From positions 8,680,001-8,744,000 of the forward strand of contig CM114275.1 in assembly GCA_050084515.1 (NCBI GenBank): DNA of 64,000 bases. The letters run 5' to 3'. The stretch comes from Blasia pusilla (lineage: Eukaryota > Marchantiophyta > Marchantiopsida > Blasiales). Every line of letters begins with the position of its first letter. Position 1 is the stretch's first letter. Positions 1 through 11,084 of the stretch are shown here, in pieces. The position numbers and the translations under genes were made by a program. The notes under the pieces are model-generated. The model made no database searches and was not told where the DNA came from. It was given only the letters and a program-made list of their open reading frames with translations.

Positions 1-1222
1 AGGACAGCGAGAATAGCGGCGGGGCTCCGCCAGGGCAAGACAATCATCGCGACCCACTCGCACCCATGGGGTCTGCAGCCAAAGAAAGGCGGACACGTAA
101 TCCGCCGCTGACGCCGTTCAAGTGAATGGCCAATACGCGATCTGGAAGCGATGAGGATGATCCCTGGGGTCGGGAGTCTTCCAAACGCTCGGGTATCTGC
201 TACGCAAGTAATATAGTTGCTTCATACGTCCAATGAAAAAAATATTAACAGTGAGAATTAAAACTAAAATGTTGTTTGTCTAAGTATATTTTAGTAGCGG
301 GAAAAGTTTTTGCAAGTCAGTTTGCGAAGGGACTAATGATGTGGCGTGCAAATTGGAATATTTTTCTTACTATCATTAACATATGAAACATTTTCTTATT
401 ACTCAGGGTATTAGCAAATAAAAAACACTTATCAATAATAATAATATAGATATTTGTCTTCCTCTCCGGAAGTGTTTGGCCTCAGATTTTGAAAGTCCCC
501 TCCTTACACTTACTTCCGATGGACAGGAGCCGCGGACGAACAACTTTCTTACTCATGACCGGATACAACGGTGTTACAACCAATCTGTGGATGGTACGAG
601 AAGTGTAGTCATGAGGAAGCATCCCGACTCCCGAGGTTCAGTTCTCAGAATCACCGTTCACGAAAGAGGAGATGCCCGCAACGGAACGGTTCGCATGTTT
701 GCTTTCAATCGAAGTGAGGAGAGTCACCGCTTTCCGTTACCGTTAGCTTCAGGAGCAGTATCTAGCCCCAGCTGTGCAACGAAAAGGGCGAGAGAGTGAA
801 GCGAGGGAGAGCCCGTAAAGCAGACGCGCTGACAGAACTGGCAACAATTATGGCGAAGGAATGCGGCAGTTGGGAAAGCCTCAGATGCCCTAAAAGTAGG
901 CTCCGCTGCGCTGCATGATTACGAATGATCGTGTCGGAAAGTTGCGCGACGAGCATTTTGCTGCCGATAGTTCCAGCACGGACCAATCAGCGTGCCCCTC
1001 GGAGCACAAACACACTACCACAGAAGAAAAGGGTCGTATTATCGTATACCGTGTAACCGTTCGCATCACCGCCGCTGCACTCCGAAGGCGCACAGGTCCG
1101 ACCCCCGGTTAACGAATAGCTATTGTTAGACTCCCTCCCTCTGCCTGCCACTGCTATGGCAGCTACCTGCCAGATTTGACTCGCCTGCATGTGCCTCACA
1201 AGCGCCAGACGATATTACTCGA
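1..1222. other. Unresolved region, no gene recognised
   Basis: GC-rich ends flank an AT-rich stretch at about 220-460. Short open frames exist, for example 476-799 on the plus strand, but that one begins at TTG and has no recognisable motif or exon signals. I see no convincing gene, RNA gene or transposon end here. Confidence 0.5.
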
Positions 1223-1264
1223 CATGGAGTAGTGCCTCTTCAGAGAGAGAGGCACTACTCCATG
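1223..1264. repeat. Perfect 17-bp inverted repeat (hairpin)
   Basis: CATGGAGTAGTGCCTCT at 1223-1239 is exactly complementary to 1248-1264, with an 8-base spacer of GA-rich sequence. No T-run follows, so it is not an obvious terminator. Function is unknown; it lies just before a retroelement relic. Confidence 0.85.
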
Positions 1265-1289
1265 CGGGATTCCCTCATTCGTGCCGATC

Positions 1290-1890
1290 TCTACATGACA
1301 CGTGAGGCTGAGGTGGTTGTGGCGGACGTGGTAGTCACAGATCCCACTGGGAGGCGGTCGAGCCCAAGTGGTGGCCCAAGGGCGAATGCTACAAGCGGCG
1401 GCGGCGAAGAAGACACATATCTACAGTCGACTACACGAGGGACACATCTTCATCCCCCTGGCCATAGAGATGTATGGGGCTATGGGGGAGAGGTTCGACT
1501 CGTTCCTTACGGATTGCGCCCATCATCTCCACTCGAGAAATGGGTTGTCCTTAGCTCTGCGATTCTCTCAGATTGTAGGCGGCGGGTCTCCATAGCGTTG
1601 CGGCGTGCCAGGCTAATGGGATTTTGCGGCGGGCTCAGTCGTGGGAGACAGGCGCTAGAGGCCCACTTAGTAGTAGTCATAGCTCTCTTGTTGTTCTTTG
1701 ATATTGTCTCTGCTTTGTTGGTGAGTTTAAATGCGTTAGGGGGAATGCCCCCTTCTTCCTTTTCTGGTCGTGTTGTGGCCTTCAGGTTTTGACTCTTTGA
1801 GTCCCCCTATTTTGTACTTCCGATGGGTTTTCCATCACTCGTTTTTATCGAAGTGCATCTTTGTGATGATTTTTTCATCTTATCCTCCGT
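1290..1890 (+). mobile_element. Degenerate retroelement 3' end, copy 1
   Basis: Positions 1590-1880 align by eye with the reverse complement of 20955-21250, so this is a dispersed repeat. Frames at about 1440-1595 give peptides such as FIPLAIEMYG and FDSFLTDCAHH, followed in another frame by RRRVSIALRRAR. I associate this peptide style with the C-terminal part of plant reverse-transcriptase ORFs. The shared 3' tail runs from the CTTTGAGT motif through TTCCGATGGGTTTTCCATCA. The reading frame is broken. The class is uncertain; it could be non-LTR or another retroelement. Confidence 0.5.
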
Positions 1891-2459
1891 TGCTCGTACC
1901 CTATTCGATGTTCGTCCACAGAAAATCCGGGCCACTCCTGGACGCGAGTGCCGACATTTTTCGAGCTCCCCGGTTTTTCTGCGACACTCAAGAGGGTCTG
2001 ACCGGTAATTTCTTAATGTCAGCCGGCTTTTTTCAATTTTTACAAAGAAACTGCATTTCTCGGTTCGGTTTTTTGCCCGAGACTTTGTTGGTCAGATCGG
2101 AAATTCTCAAAACTTACCGCGGGACGCCATCGAATTTCCTTAATACTCTCTTTGGGTATGTGATTTTTCACGACGTCCATTTAGTTTGCAGGTTTCACGT
2201 TTGAAACAGGAATTTCGTTTTTTCAACCCATCAGTTTTTTAATTAAAATATACGAGTATTTACCTCTATCTAGTAGTGGACTGGGCAAAATTTTCCAAGC
2301 ATCTCTTAAATCTTTTGCCCTCTTAACTACTCTTTAAACTTGACATGTGTCATTAATAGAAGAATTTTGATATGACAGGCATTCCTCTAACCCCATCCTT
2401 TGTTAATCATCAAAAGAAAGATTATAAAATCATAGGTCATTAAGATTAAACTTTATTCA
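1891..2459. other. AT-rich spacer, nothing recognised
   Basis: The sequence is T-rich then A-rich, with open frames lacking any known motif. Nothing can be supported as a gene or regulatory site. Confidence 0.4.
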
Positions 2460-2505
2460 AATTATAATCCTCCACATGTGAACCTTATCATTCCCAATCA
2501 TCTCA

Positions 2506-2793
2506 CTAGTAAAAACTTACTTGTAAGTTGTTGCCTGATACAAGGGATCTTGGTACAAGTTTATAATATTGCATGTTGTACATGGCCAAGATATTCTTTA
2601 TGTGCTTTCTTTCACTAAAGCATATCCATCTCTCTTTCCTATTTTTCTCAATTTGAATCCATGATTGCCACTTTGATGGACCCATGTCAACCGTATTAAA
2701 GTTGTGCCATAGACCTTTCTTCACACTCTTTATATCTTCTAACATCCCTCCAAGCAATAAAAGATCATCAACATATGATGTTACGTACATCAA
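2506..2793 (-). pseudogene. Copia reverse transcriptase fragment (YVDD box)
   Basis: The 95-residue open frame contains YVDDLLLLGG near its start, which is the catalytic palm motif of copia RT. The downstream part resembles the usual copia block of an IQI-type strand, then an RK(E)RWI-like turn, then HIKNIL and YNMQ. It is only about a third of an RT domain. The 5' part of the domain lies beyond the inserted solo unit at 2840-3385. It is a broken remnant of the copia relic. Confidence 0.8.
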
Positions 2794-2839
2794 GGAATTG
2801 AAGGAGTACCTCCTTCATCTGCATTGTTGGGATCAAATC

Positions 2840-3385
2840 TGTCACGACTTTTTAGGATAGATCAGAGAGATCTGGTAGAGCGCCTTCAGGAGTAGAGGAG
2901 GACATGTCATGAGGTCGATGATGACCTGTTGAGGTCTTGGAAAACCTGAGAGAGCAGGTTTCTCCTTCGTTTCGGCTTATTTGGAGCCATATAGAGGAAT
3001 TTACTATTTTTGGTAAGTTTCTATATTTGATAGAGTTGACTTTCCACTTTGGGAAGTGTCCATTGAACCGCAACAGCAGGTCAAGAGCCAAGGAGGTGAC
3101 CTGCGAGCATAGGTTACCGAGGAGAGAGTTTGGGAGAGGGAAGGGGGTATACCTCAAGGAGAGAGAGCTTGAGAGGTCATTCTCTCTTTGTTGAACCTCT
3201 TGGCACGAGACGGCGGAGCTATGGTCCCTTGCCTTGTGAGTGTAACCCAAGCCTCTCATTAAGAGAATGGGTTTGGTTTGACATTGAGAGAGACATGTTA
3301 GAGTGCACACATTTGAGAGCTATGGTATTGAGAGGGATTGGATCTTATTTTTTGTTTGTCGACATCGATGTGTATGCGCACAACA
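2840..3385 (+). mobile_element. Solo A-B terminal unit, 4-bp duplication AATC
   Basis: The unit starts TGTCACGACTTTTTAGG and ends GTATGCGCACAACA. AATC flanks it at 2836-2839 and 3386-3389. It is a shortened copy (546 bp) of the 644-bp unit seen intact at 14473-15116; most of part B is deleted. It sits inside the copia RT relic and therefore inserted after it. Confidence 0.8.
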
Positions 3386-3389
3386 AATC

Positions 3390-3827
3390 CTCTCTTGATC
3401 AAGTAACCATCCATTTTCTCATACCAATAATTAAGGCGCTTGCTTTAGGCCATAGAGATCTTTCTTCAAGAGGCATACCTTCCCTTCATTAGTATGTCCA
3501 TCTTTTACCTCCATATATGTAGATCTCCTCTTGAGTCATCTATTTAAGAAGGCCTTCTTCACATTCATCTGCTCCATCTCCCAACTTTTTGATTTGCCAA
3601 GGCCAATAGAAATATGATGGAGCCATACCTTACTTACTTAAAGAGAAAAGATTCCACGATATTTTGAATAAAACCTCATCATAGAAGCTTTTTGCAACTA
3701 GACGTGCCTTGTATTTTAAAATTTCATTCTTGGATCCTCTTTTGATTCTAAAGACCATTTGCAACCAATGGTCTTCTTGCCATGTAGTAACTCCATAAAT
3801 TCCCATGTTTGATTTGATTCTTATCAA
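3390..3827 (-). pseudogene. Copia reverse transcriptase N-terminal fragments
   Basis: On the minus strand, 3630-3827 reads WLQMVFRIKRGS...KYKARLVAK, the conserved start of copia RT. Downstream, 3460-3620 reads QMNVKKAFLN and 3390-3460 reads DLYGLKQA before a stop. These are the standard RT motifs preceding YVDD. Frames shift between the pieces, so no enzyme could be made. It joins, across the solo unit at 2840-3385, to the YVDD fragment. Confidence 0.75.
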
Positions 3828-4167
3828 AGGATTCCTTTTTATTTTGCAAAGCTTGCACGTATTACTTCCAATTAAGCATGCTCATAGCCTTCGTTAGAGA
3901 GTTGGGCTCTTCATCTTCTCCTTCTTTTGTAATTTGAGCTTCATTGATGCCAAACCTTTCTATAAGTTTTCAAACTCTTTGTCATGGTACTTGTTGTGAA
4001 GCAAGAGTAGATAGACTGCCTCGTTGGTGAGACTATATGTGTAGGTAAGTATGGAGAGGCCAATAATTACTTTTTGGCTTCCCTTAGTAACATGTGTTAA
4101 AATACCACCCTCAAGATTTCCGGGCTTTCTTGGGACCTTCTTGGAGGTTTTTGGTTTGTTAGGAACG

Positions 4168-4655
4168 TGTGACGTCTTTTAGGATAGATCAATGAGATCT
4201 AGTAGATCACCTTCATAAGTAGTGGAGGACAGACTCAATAGGTCGAGGATGACCTGCTCAAGCCCCGAAAAACCTGAGAGAGCAAGTTTCCCCTTCGTTT
4301 CGGCTCATTTGGAGTCATATTGAGGAACTTAAAATCGACTTTATGTTTTTGGTAAGTGGCCCTTGACCTCGTACATCATGTCAAGAGCCAAGGAGGTGAC
4401 CTGGGAGCATAGGTTACCATGGAGCGAGTTTGGGAGAGGGGAGGGGTATACCTCAAGGAGAGAGAGCTTGAGAGCTCATTCTCTCTTTGTTGAACCCCTT
4501 GGCATGAGGCGGCCAAGCTATGGTCTTGATTGCCTTGTGTGTGTAACCCAAGCCTCTCATTAGGAGAGTGAGTTTGGTTTGACATTGAGAGAGACCTGTG
4601 AGAGTGCACACATGTGAGAACTATGGTGTTGTGAGAGAGATTGAATCTTATTTTA
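4168..4655 (+). repeat. Element 1, 5' terminal repeat part A (A1)
   Basis: This matches the first ~517 bp of the 644-bp A-B unit at 14473-15116, with small deletions. At 4655 the sequence leaves the unit and passes into CAAAGAGAGAATGAG leader sequence, exactly where part B would start in the solo units. The same break occurs at 59697 in element 4. Confidence 0.8.
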
Positions 4656-4771
4656 CAAAGAGAGAATGAGTGAGTGAGAGAGCTTCATGGGAGAGATTTC
4701 TGATTGCTCGATGTTTGGTGCAAGTTGGGGGACTGTGTTCCCCGTTTCATGGCTCATGGGAGTGCTCACCG
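4656..4771 (+). other. Element 1, start of untranslated leader
   Basis: The sequence from CAAAGAGAGAATG to GTGCTCACCG matches the leader of element 4 (59698 onward). At about 4771 it is cut by the inverted block. No primer-binding site could be assigned with confidence. Confidence 0.65.
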
Positions 4772-6060
4772 CCACGGGATTGAACCTGGGACGAACCCGA
4801 CTAGAGAGTGCAACAGCTCCAGTGCGAGTGACCCCTCCTAAAACATCACTAGTGGAAGAGGAAGTAGCCTCTCCTAAATCCTTCTCCTCATCTAGGAACG
4901 AATTCGTCCATGACACATAGTATGTGTTATAGTAGAGTCACCATGCCTCAATCTCCTGGGCATATCTGTGGAAGAACTCATGGTAATCGTCCGTGGGCAT
5001 CCCCTCTAAATGCTGGAACATGCCGTTTGTCGTGCGCGTACACATCGCTACACAACATACATCGCTATCGCTGAACACACACACAAACACGCACGATCCC
5101 ATGTTAACTCATGGCATCCAAACAACGAGACAAGAAGTACCAAAATATCTCCAATTAAAGTAAGATCCAATCTCTCTCTACACAATCTCACACCATAGCT
5201 CTCAAAGGTGTGCACTCTTTCTCATGTCAAACCAAACCCACTCTCCTAATGAGAGGCTTGGGTTACACTCACAAGGCAAAGGACCATAGCTCCGCCGCCT
5301 CATGCCAAGAGGTTCAACAAAGAGAGAATGAGCTCTCAAGCTCTCTCTCCTTGGGATATATACCCCTCCCCTCTCCCAAGCTCTCTCCATGGTAACCTAT
5401 TCTCCCAAGTCACCTCTTTGGCTCTTGACCTGATGTAGGAGGTCAAGGGTCACTTACCAAAAATAGAAAGTCGATCATATACTCAAAATGGTACTTACCT
5501 AAAATAGTAAGTTCCTCAATATGGCTCCAAATGAGCCAAAACGAAAGGGAAACCTGCTCTCTCAGGTTTCCCGGGGCCTCAGCAGGTCATCCTCAACCTC
5601 CTAGGCATATCCTCCACTACTCTTGAAGACGCTCTACTAGATCTGACCGATCTATCCTAAAGGACGTGACACGTTCCATGCTGTAAACGGGTTGAACTTT
5701 ATAGAGTTTCTAGCCCGCTGTGAGTGACACCAACTCCTAAACTCCGCAATGAAGTTGTGTAGGTCTATAGTGCCTACAGCACCCAAAAACCTACGCGGTC
5801 CTCTACCCCGGTCATCTATCTCGTACGTCCAACTAGCAGGACCACTCAATGTGTACGGTGGTTCACTAACACACTCCTCTACACGCTCCCCCTCGTTTGA
5901 AGACGACACTGAAGGAGATCGAGGTGGTCTCTCACGTAGAGACCCTCGAAATCTCGCACCACTCCAGATAAATCCTCCACATCTACTCTTAGGTCCACTA
6001 CCTCGCCTCTCAAAATCCTGAAAGGACGCCGTGATGGCCCTCGCGCCCCTCTCACACAAT
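4772..6060 (-). pseudogene. gag: Element 1 gag fragment, inverted
   Basis: Reading the minus strand from about 6060 to 4772 gives the gag N-terminal half of this family: CERGARAIT, then SWTYEIDDRGRGPRRFLGAV, then the retrotransposon gag core, broken by a solo unit at 5028-5671, then MSWTNSFLDEEKD and GGVTRTGAVA. Elements 2 and 4 have the same gag in normal orientation. The zinc-knuckle part is missing: on the right of the inversion, sequence resumes at the gag C-terminus (7487). Stops and the insertion make it a pseudogene. Confidence 0.8.
5028..5671 (-). mobile_element. Solo A-B unit inside gag, duplication CGTT
   Basis: This is a full 644-bp copy in minus orientation. It starts TGTCGTGCGC and ends CGTGACA as read on the plus strand. 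CGTT flanks it at 5024-5027 and 5672-5675. Intact gag copies in elements 2 and 4 are continuous at this point, which confirms an insertion. Read in element orientation the duplication is AACG, the same four bases as around element 1. Confidence 0.9.
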
Positions 6061-7486
6061 CACTCTCAATCTCGCGAGTAATCCCTCAATCACTCAAACT
6101 AAACATGCGGCACTCAATCTACTCTCTCTCACTGAGACGTGTGTTGTGCGACAACAAACAACGTGGTGCGGAAAATCAACTAATCTATCGTCTCATGGAC
6201 AAACCATCCTCAACTCTGGGCATCCCACATAGGTCTTTGTCTCCTAAACCCATACATCATCGATGCTCCTAGCATCAGCACGAAACGAAATATCCCAAAT
6301 AACTTCCCAATACCCGAGAATCCCTCACACGTGCAGGGTAGGAGACTAGAATGGATAACCTGACAACAATGTCGATGTCGCTCCTCGACAACTGCAAATC
6401 TCGATCCCAACTCGGTTGTGGAGACAACTCCTCCAATCAACAAGTCGTACTCCTCTTGTATTGATGCTACTCAAACCTCCTCGATGTGCGGTGCAAGTCT
6501 AGCGGTCCGGTGCGGCACTTGCGGCACTTGCGGCTACAAACGGCACGACACTCGGGAATGGGGTGCGGCACTTGGCGGCATACCCTCCTCAATCAGCAAT
6601 TCACACGCTCTGCTCCTTAGTGAAGGAGCGGCTCCGTGACCGAGACGGTGCGGTGCAACCACGAGCGGCACGGCGTGACAATAAGCGGCGCATTGCGGCT
6701 ATGGGCGTCACGGCATGGTACTCGATCGTCGTCGAGCGGCTACCAATCATAACATAGCAACATGAAATGAAAACTCAAACAGGATAATCCGAGATCACCT
6801 TCCATCACTGGTTGATGACGAAACTGCGATGACGGTGGCGGCCAAACCAAAATACGTGGTGGCGGCGCAAGTCAGAGAATCAACGGTGGGCGTGGAAGAC
6901 CCTTCACTCCGTAATGGCGGCGACGACAACCAAAGGGTGGACAACGGTCAAATGCGGCTCTGAGCAACGCTAGGTAGCGGCAGCGGCCGACGGTGGATGG
7001 TGGACCGTTGATGGTGACGGCGGACGATTGACGATGACTATGACGGTGACGGCCGCTGGTTTAGGATTTGAAAAATTTAACCCTAAAAATGTCTAGCAAT
7101 GGAAGTTTTGCAAGATTGACCATAAATTTTTGCTCGCAACTCTAAATTGTGCACTGTTTGATGCACAACGTGCACAGCTTCACGATCTATGATAATGTCA
7201 AAAATATTTGGAATGAGACATTCCTGTAAAAATTGACAGGGACTGTTGTAAAACCCAATGTCTCTTTCTCCTACACAAAATTTGGCAGTGCTTCCGTGCT
7301 GATTTCTGACAACAAAAATGTAAAACTTGTGAGAACTCAAATCAACAAGCTACATGGTGCTCCCGAGAGCATTAGCATGGAGCAATCCATCCCCATACTC
7401 AATTCCTATCAAAAATTGGGTAGCGCTTCCGCGTGCCACTCTCCCGTACAAAAATCAGCAAAGCAAAACACCAAACTCGTACGGCT
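6061..7486 (-). other. Element 1 leader, inverted
   Basis: This stretch is the reverse complement of the long leader seen in elements 2 (about 45900-47359) and 4 (about 59820-61270). It includes the block of CCG and GTCA-type repeats (here at about 6830-7060). Many short open frames exist but none is conserved among the copies, so I read it as untranslated. At about 7487 the plus-orientation element resumes abruptly in the gag C-terminus. Confidence 0.75.
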
Positions 7487-8856
7487 CTTGCAGGGTTGCC
7501 CAGATGGAGGCCGCGGTAGTTGTGACGCATGGAGCAGCCGTGGAATTGGATTCACAGTGAGGGAAAGCCAAGAAATAGACCTAGCTTCCTCAGTCTTTCA
7601 TGTTGACCGAGGCGATGAGGACCCCATCCATGGGTCCTGATCAGAGTTCTTGGAGAGTTGGTGATGTTGTTGGTGTGTAGGCACAGAGGGCGATGAGAGA
7701 AGCAAGTACGACAACTCCTATTGGTGATGCTCAGAAGGGGCATGTGTCGAGCATGTTGTTGGGGGCGGCCACCATTGTGTACCGCGATCCTTTATTTTCT
7801 GCTTCCGATGTTATGACGTTGGGAGGTACGCCCGCCGAGGTTTTTTGGCTGGCTGCTACGCTATGTGAGCGTGGAGTTGGAGTTCTTGCATCACGTTCAG
7901 AGGTGATTGCAGAGGAGATGATGGACCTGCCCTTGAAGCTGATGCTCGGGCCATCCACGTCAGATTCAGGGCAGGCTGCGGCTGCTAGGATGGCGGAGAT
8001 GTCCGCTAGACCCGCTAGACCCGCGATACAGCGTGCCATGGCTCCTCTTGGTGTTGTTTTTCTGGATAATCGGGGGGAGGTCTTCCAGTTGGTGAGTCCA
8101 AGAGGTAGAGCTTTTAGTTTGCAGTGAGTCTTCTTGGATTCAGGAGCGCAACCCCTGATGTTGGGGAAAGCGTCATTCAGAGGATTGGGCTTGACGAGAG
8201 CCGATGTGGAGTGTTGTCCATTCCAGATACAGAAATCCTTGGGTGGAGCGAGTACCACATAGTATATCACCCGACAAAAGGTTGTGGTGAGGATTTGCCT
8301 GGGACATCCTACAGATGAGTCCGTGGTGCGAGCCAAGGAGATAGTGACTGATGTAGAGTCCTACGACGTCTTGGTTGGTGGAGCAGTGTTATACCCGATG
8401 GGGTTTTCCATGGATTACTGGGAGGAGTCAGCATCCTACAGACTAGGATGGCAGTCATGTGATGGATGTCTTAGTTATTTACCTGTTCGATTCACATGTG
8501 CACTAATCAAGCGACGGCTAGGAGAGATGGAAACCTTAACAGCACTTAGCAGAGCCATCACTTGGCCTAGTGATTTGATTGAGGGACATGTCCATGCAGA
8601 GGATACTCACGTTTCTGAGATTTCTATGGAGAGGAGTGTCATGGTAGCCGCATCAGTCCTTGGAGGAGAGGTGCCGCCTTGGGGCTCGACTGAGGAGCTT
8701 CGACGCTTAGCCACTAAGCATGTGCACACCGCGTGGAGCGAGACGTTTGCACTAGAGTGTGACCCCATGTAGGCAGATGAACCCCATGTAGGCAAGAGTG
8801 CTACTATGATCCCTTTGGACACCACCCCAATTGTGTGGTACATCCCAGAGGAGGGT
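7487..8856 (+). pseudogene. Element 1 gag tail and aspartic protease
   Basis: GVAQMEAAVVV-type sequence opens at 7490 (gag C-terminus). A conserved linker follows (GHVSSMLLGAATIVYR, SASDVMTLGGTP at 7730-7830). The aspartic protease begins at about 8130 with the catalytic DSGA motif at 8137-8148 and continues through YDVLVGGAVLYPMGFSMDYW at about 8360-8420, the usual second half of a retropepsin monomer. A stop precedes DSGA and the frame changes twice, so it is inactive. In elements 2 and 3 the same polyprotein runs on into the methyltransferase; here a solo LTR at 8862 splits them. Confidence 0.8.
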
Positions 8857-8861
8857 ATTCG

Positions 8862-9863
8862 TGTCGCAACCCTCATGACCAAACAAGTGCCAAGCGGAAC
8901 ATCGGAACATTAGCGGGCTCACGCTAAGATGGTTTGCGCGTTGGACTAGTCTCAAAGAGGAGACAAGAGACGAGACGCGAGCGAGGAGTCGCGTTTCAGA
9001 TGTTATGGTCGCGACTGAGAAACCTGGACCAAACGCGGAATGAGACTTGAAAGAAGTCGAGTCTAGGAAGTGGGTTGCCAAAGGAAAGATCCGGATTTGG
9101 AACGCCACTAGCGTTTGAGAGTTCCGACTATATTTATGGCCATAACTTTTAGCGCCAAATGAGTTTGGAACAAATAAGGGTGTGTTGGAAAACTTATGGA
9201 GAGCCGGTCCAAACGCACCAAAGATCGCTGCAAACGCATAAGCAGCGGCTGAGAAACAACCCGAAAACAATTGTAAGTGGAGTCGGGTTGAGGGCCACAA
9301 TGAAGGGCCCGACCCTCTTTTCCCAAAGGGGAGGGGTTATTGGAGAACCCCAGAAGTACTAGTAAGGGGGAAAGGTCTTTGAGAGTGCTTGGAACCCAAA
9401 CCCCACTTTGGGCGCCGCGGGGCGACTCAAGGGCATGGAACGGAACGCGAGTTTGGGAGTTGGGTTGGAAAACCTGCACCACGTCCATTGAGGCGATTTT
9501 AGACATCCCTCTTGGATTTCACCCCGCGACTCAATTACTTGGGTCTCGGTTCGGAACTCACCCGAGGACCGTTGAACAGTTGGGATCGCTAGGTGCGCAA
9601 GTGCCGTTTCAGATCCCTGGACTAATCAGGAAGTCTGTTCCAAGTCTTGAAGGACTTGCCATGTTTTGGAAACTAGGAACTAGGGAAGGTTGAGCTTGAT
9701 GAGACGCCGAGTTGAGGACTTGGTGGGTTGGAACGCTGGTTGACCCAGACCCGACTAACGAGAGTGCGTGTTTGGGTGCAGACCGGCGATGAGTTCGTGA
9801 CCTACTGAACGTACGCTTCCGCAACACTAAAGATTGACGTTCAAGGAGAGTAGGGGCGCGAAA
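8862..9863 (-). mobile_element. Solo LTR of a second family, duplication ATTCG
   Basis: The 1002-bp unit starts TGTCGCAACCCTCATG and ends GGGGCGCGAAA (last bases mutated from CGACA). ATTCG flanks it at 8857-8861 and 9864-9868. It is the reverse complement of 15213-16215. It sits between the protease and methyltransferase of element 1; without it, the sequence reads GGGTATTCGGGTGTTGG as in element 2. TG...CA ends and a 5-bp duplication indicate a solo LTR. No coding part of this family is in the window. Confidence 0.88.
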
Positions 9864-10830
9864 ATTCGGGTGTTGGATCTCTTTGGAGGGATCAACACTA
9901 GGTTAGCAGTTGTTTTGCACGCTGGAGTGCACGTGCAGCAATATCTGTATGTGGAGATTGATGATGTTGCGAGGCGCGCTTCACTTCACCAATTGGGCGC
10001 TATTACGCCTCTTTTTTCTGGACTTATTTTCTGCGTCTGCCATTCAGGGTTACTAGAGTTCCCTACCGAAGGACATTTCCTTCTTGGGGGCGCAGGACTT
10101 TGAGCGGGTAGGGACCATAGACTTGATCATTGCTAGTTGGCAGTGTCAGGGCCAATCGAGTGCTAGACGAGGTAGTGGGTTAGTTGACACTTGGTCCAGG
10201 TATTTTTGGGAGATGATGCGGATCTTGCAACATTTACAGGAGCATCAACCTCGTTCTCCAGCATACATTTTGGAGAATGTGCCAATTTTGGGCGATTCAA
10301 GGTACCACGTGATGACGAGTGCCCATCAGGTGCGCGCATGGATCGGCTCGGTAGTGTTGTTAGATGCGGCGAGTGTAGGTTCTAGAGCACACCGCCCACA
10401 TCTTTGGTGGACCAACTTGGTACCACATGAGGTGTTGCGGAGGGCTTATGCGAGAATGGAGCATCCCTCCGATTTGTTGGTGGATTCTATATTGGATCCG
10501 GGCCGTCGATCACAGGCAATGAGGCACGATGATCGACCGCGGTTGACTGTGGTCAACATGATTGGCATGCCACGAGGAGCCTTTCCCACATTGGTGAGTT
10601 TTTGCGCTTCCTATGCATTCAAGGAGGCCGGACCTGGCTTGCTTTGGGATGACCAGGTACAAAGGTTAGTGGAGTCCAATGCCAATGAGCAAGAGCAAGC
10701 GATGGAGTGAGGGCAATACCGTCACTATCAGAGGCATCACGACGTCATGTCTTGGATCAGGCGATGGACCTGAACTACTTGACATGGATTTTCAGCTTAG
10801 GAGTAGCTGAGCAACGTTGTTTGAGGATGC
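9864..10830 (+). pseudogene. Element 1 DNMT3-like cytosine methyltransferase
   Basis: Motif I is VLDLFGG (9870-9890), the SAM-binding loop. The acidic VEIDDVARR follows at about 9950. Motif IV reads WQCQGQS (10138-10158): the catalytic Cys is kept but the preceding Pro is Gln. The motif VI ENV is at 10273-10281. SRAHRPHLWWTN (about 10381) matches motif VIII. The C-terminal motif IX/X block is like DNMT3 (SLSEASRRHVL at about 10720). The stretch RYFWEMMRILQ resembles the DNMT3 sequence after its PC motif. Two frame changes (about 10090 and 10705) make it a pseudogene. The family would transfer methyl groups to cytosine C5. Confidence 0.82.
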
Positions 10831-11084
10831 GACAGATCATAAAAGTTGCGTTGGTGAGCCCCATGCCTACCAAGACGGTTGAGGCAATGGCTGGGTGTAA
10901 GACTCGAGGAGATCGACACACTAGGGATGATCACGAGAGACACTCTTGGACTTCTTGGGATGTTTTGCAGGTACGCGAGGAGATGATAGCCACAACATCG
11001 AGCGTGGTTCCGTGTACTCCAAGTGGAGATGAGAGTTCTATTGTCCAAGATGGGGTTGCACCATAGCAACCACCGACATCCGTA

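Larger units (their letters stand above)
2460..4163 (-). mobile_element. Ty1/copia relic (RT region), interrupted
   Basis: Reading the minus strand from 4163 down gives copia Pol pieces in the right order: a pre-RT linker (about 3830-4163), the RT start (KYKARLVAK, 3630-3827), the segment like QMNVKKAFLNR then LYGLKQA (3390-3625), and the YVDD block (2506-2793). The relic is split by a solo repeat unit at 2840-3385. The gypsy element at 4168-15116 is inserted at its upper edge, and the sequence after 15120 may be its continuation. Many stops and frameshifts make it non-functional. Confidence 0.75.

Noticed and set aside
476-799. 107-codon open frame near the left edge
   Set aside because: It starts at TTG, has no recognisable motif, and no splice or promoter context supports it.
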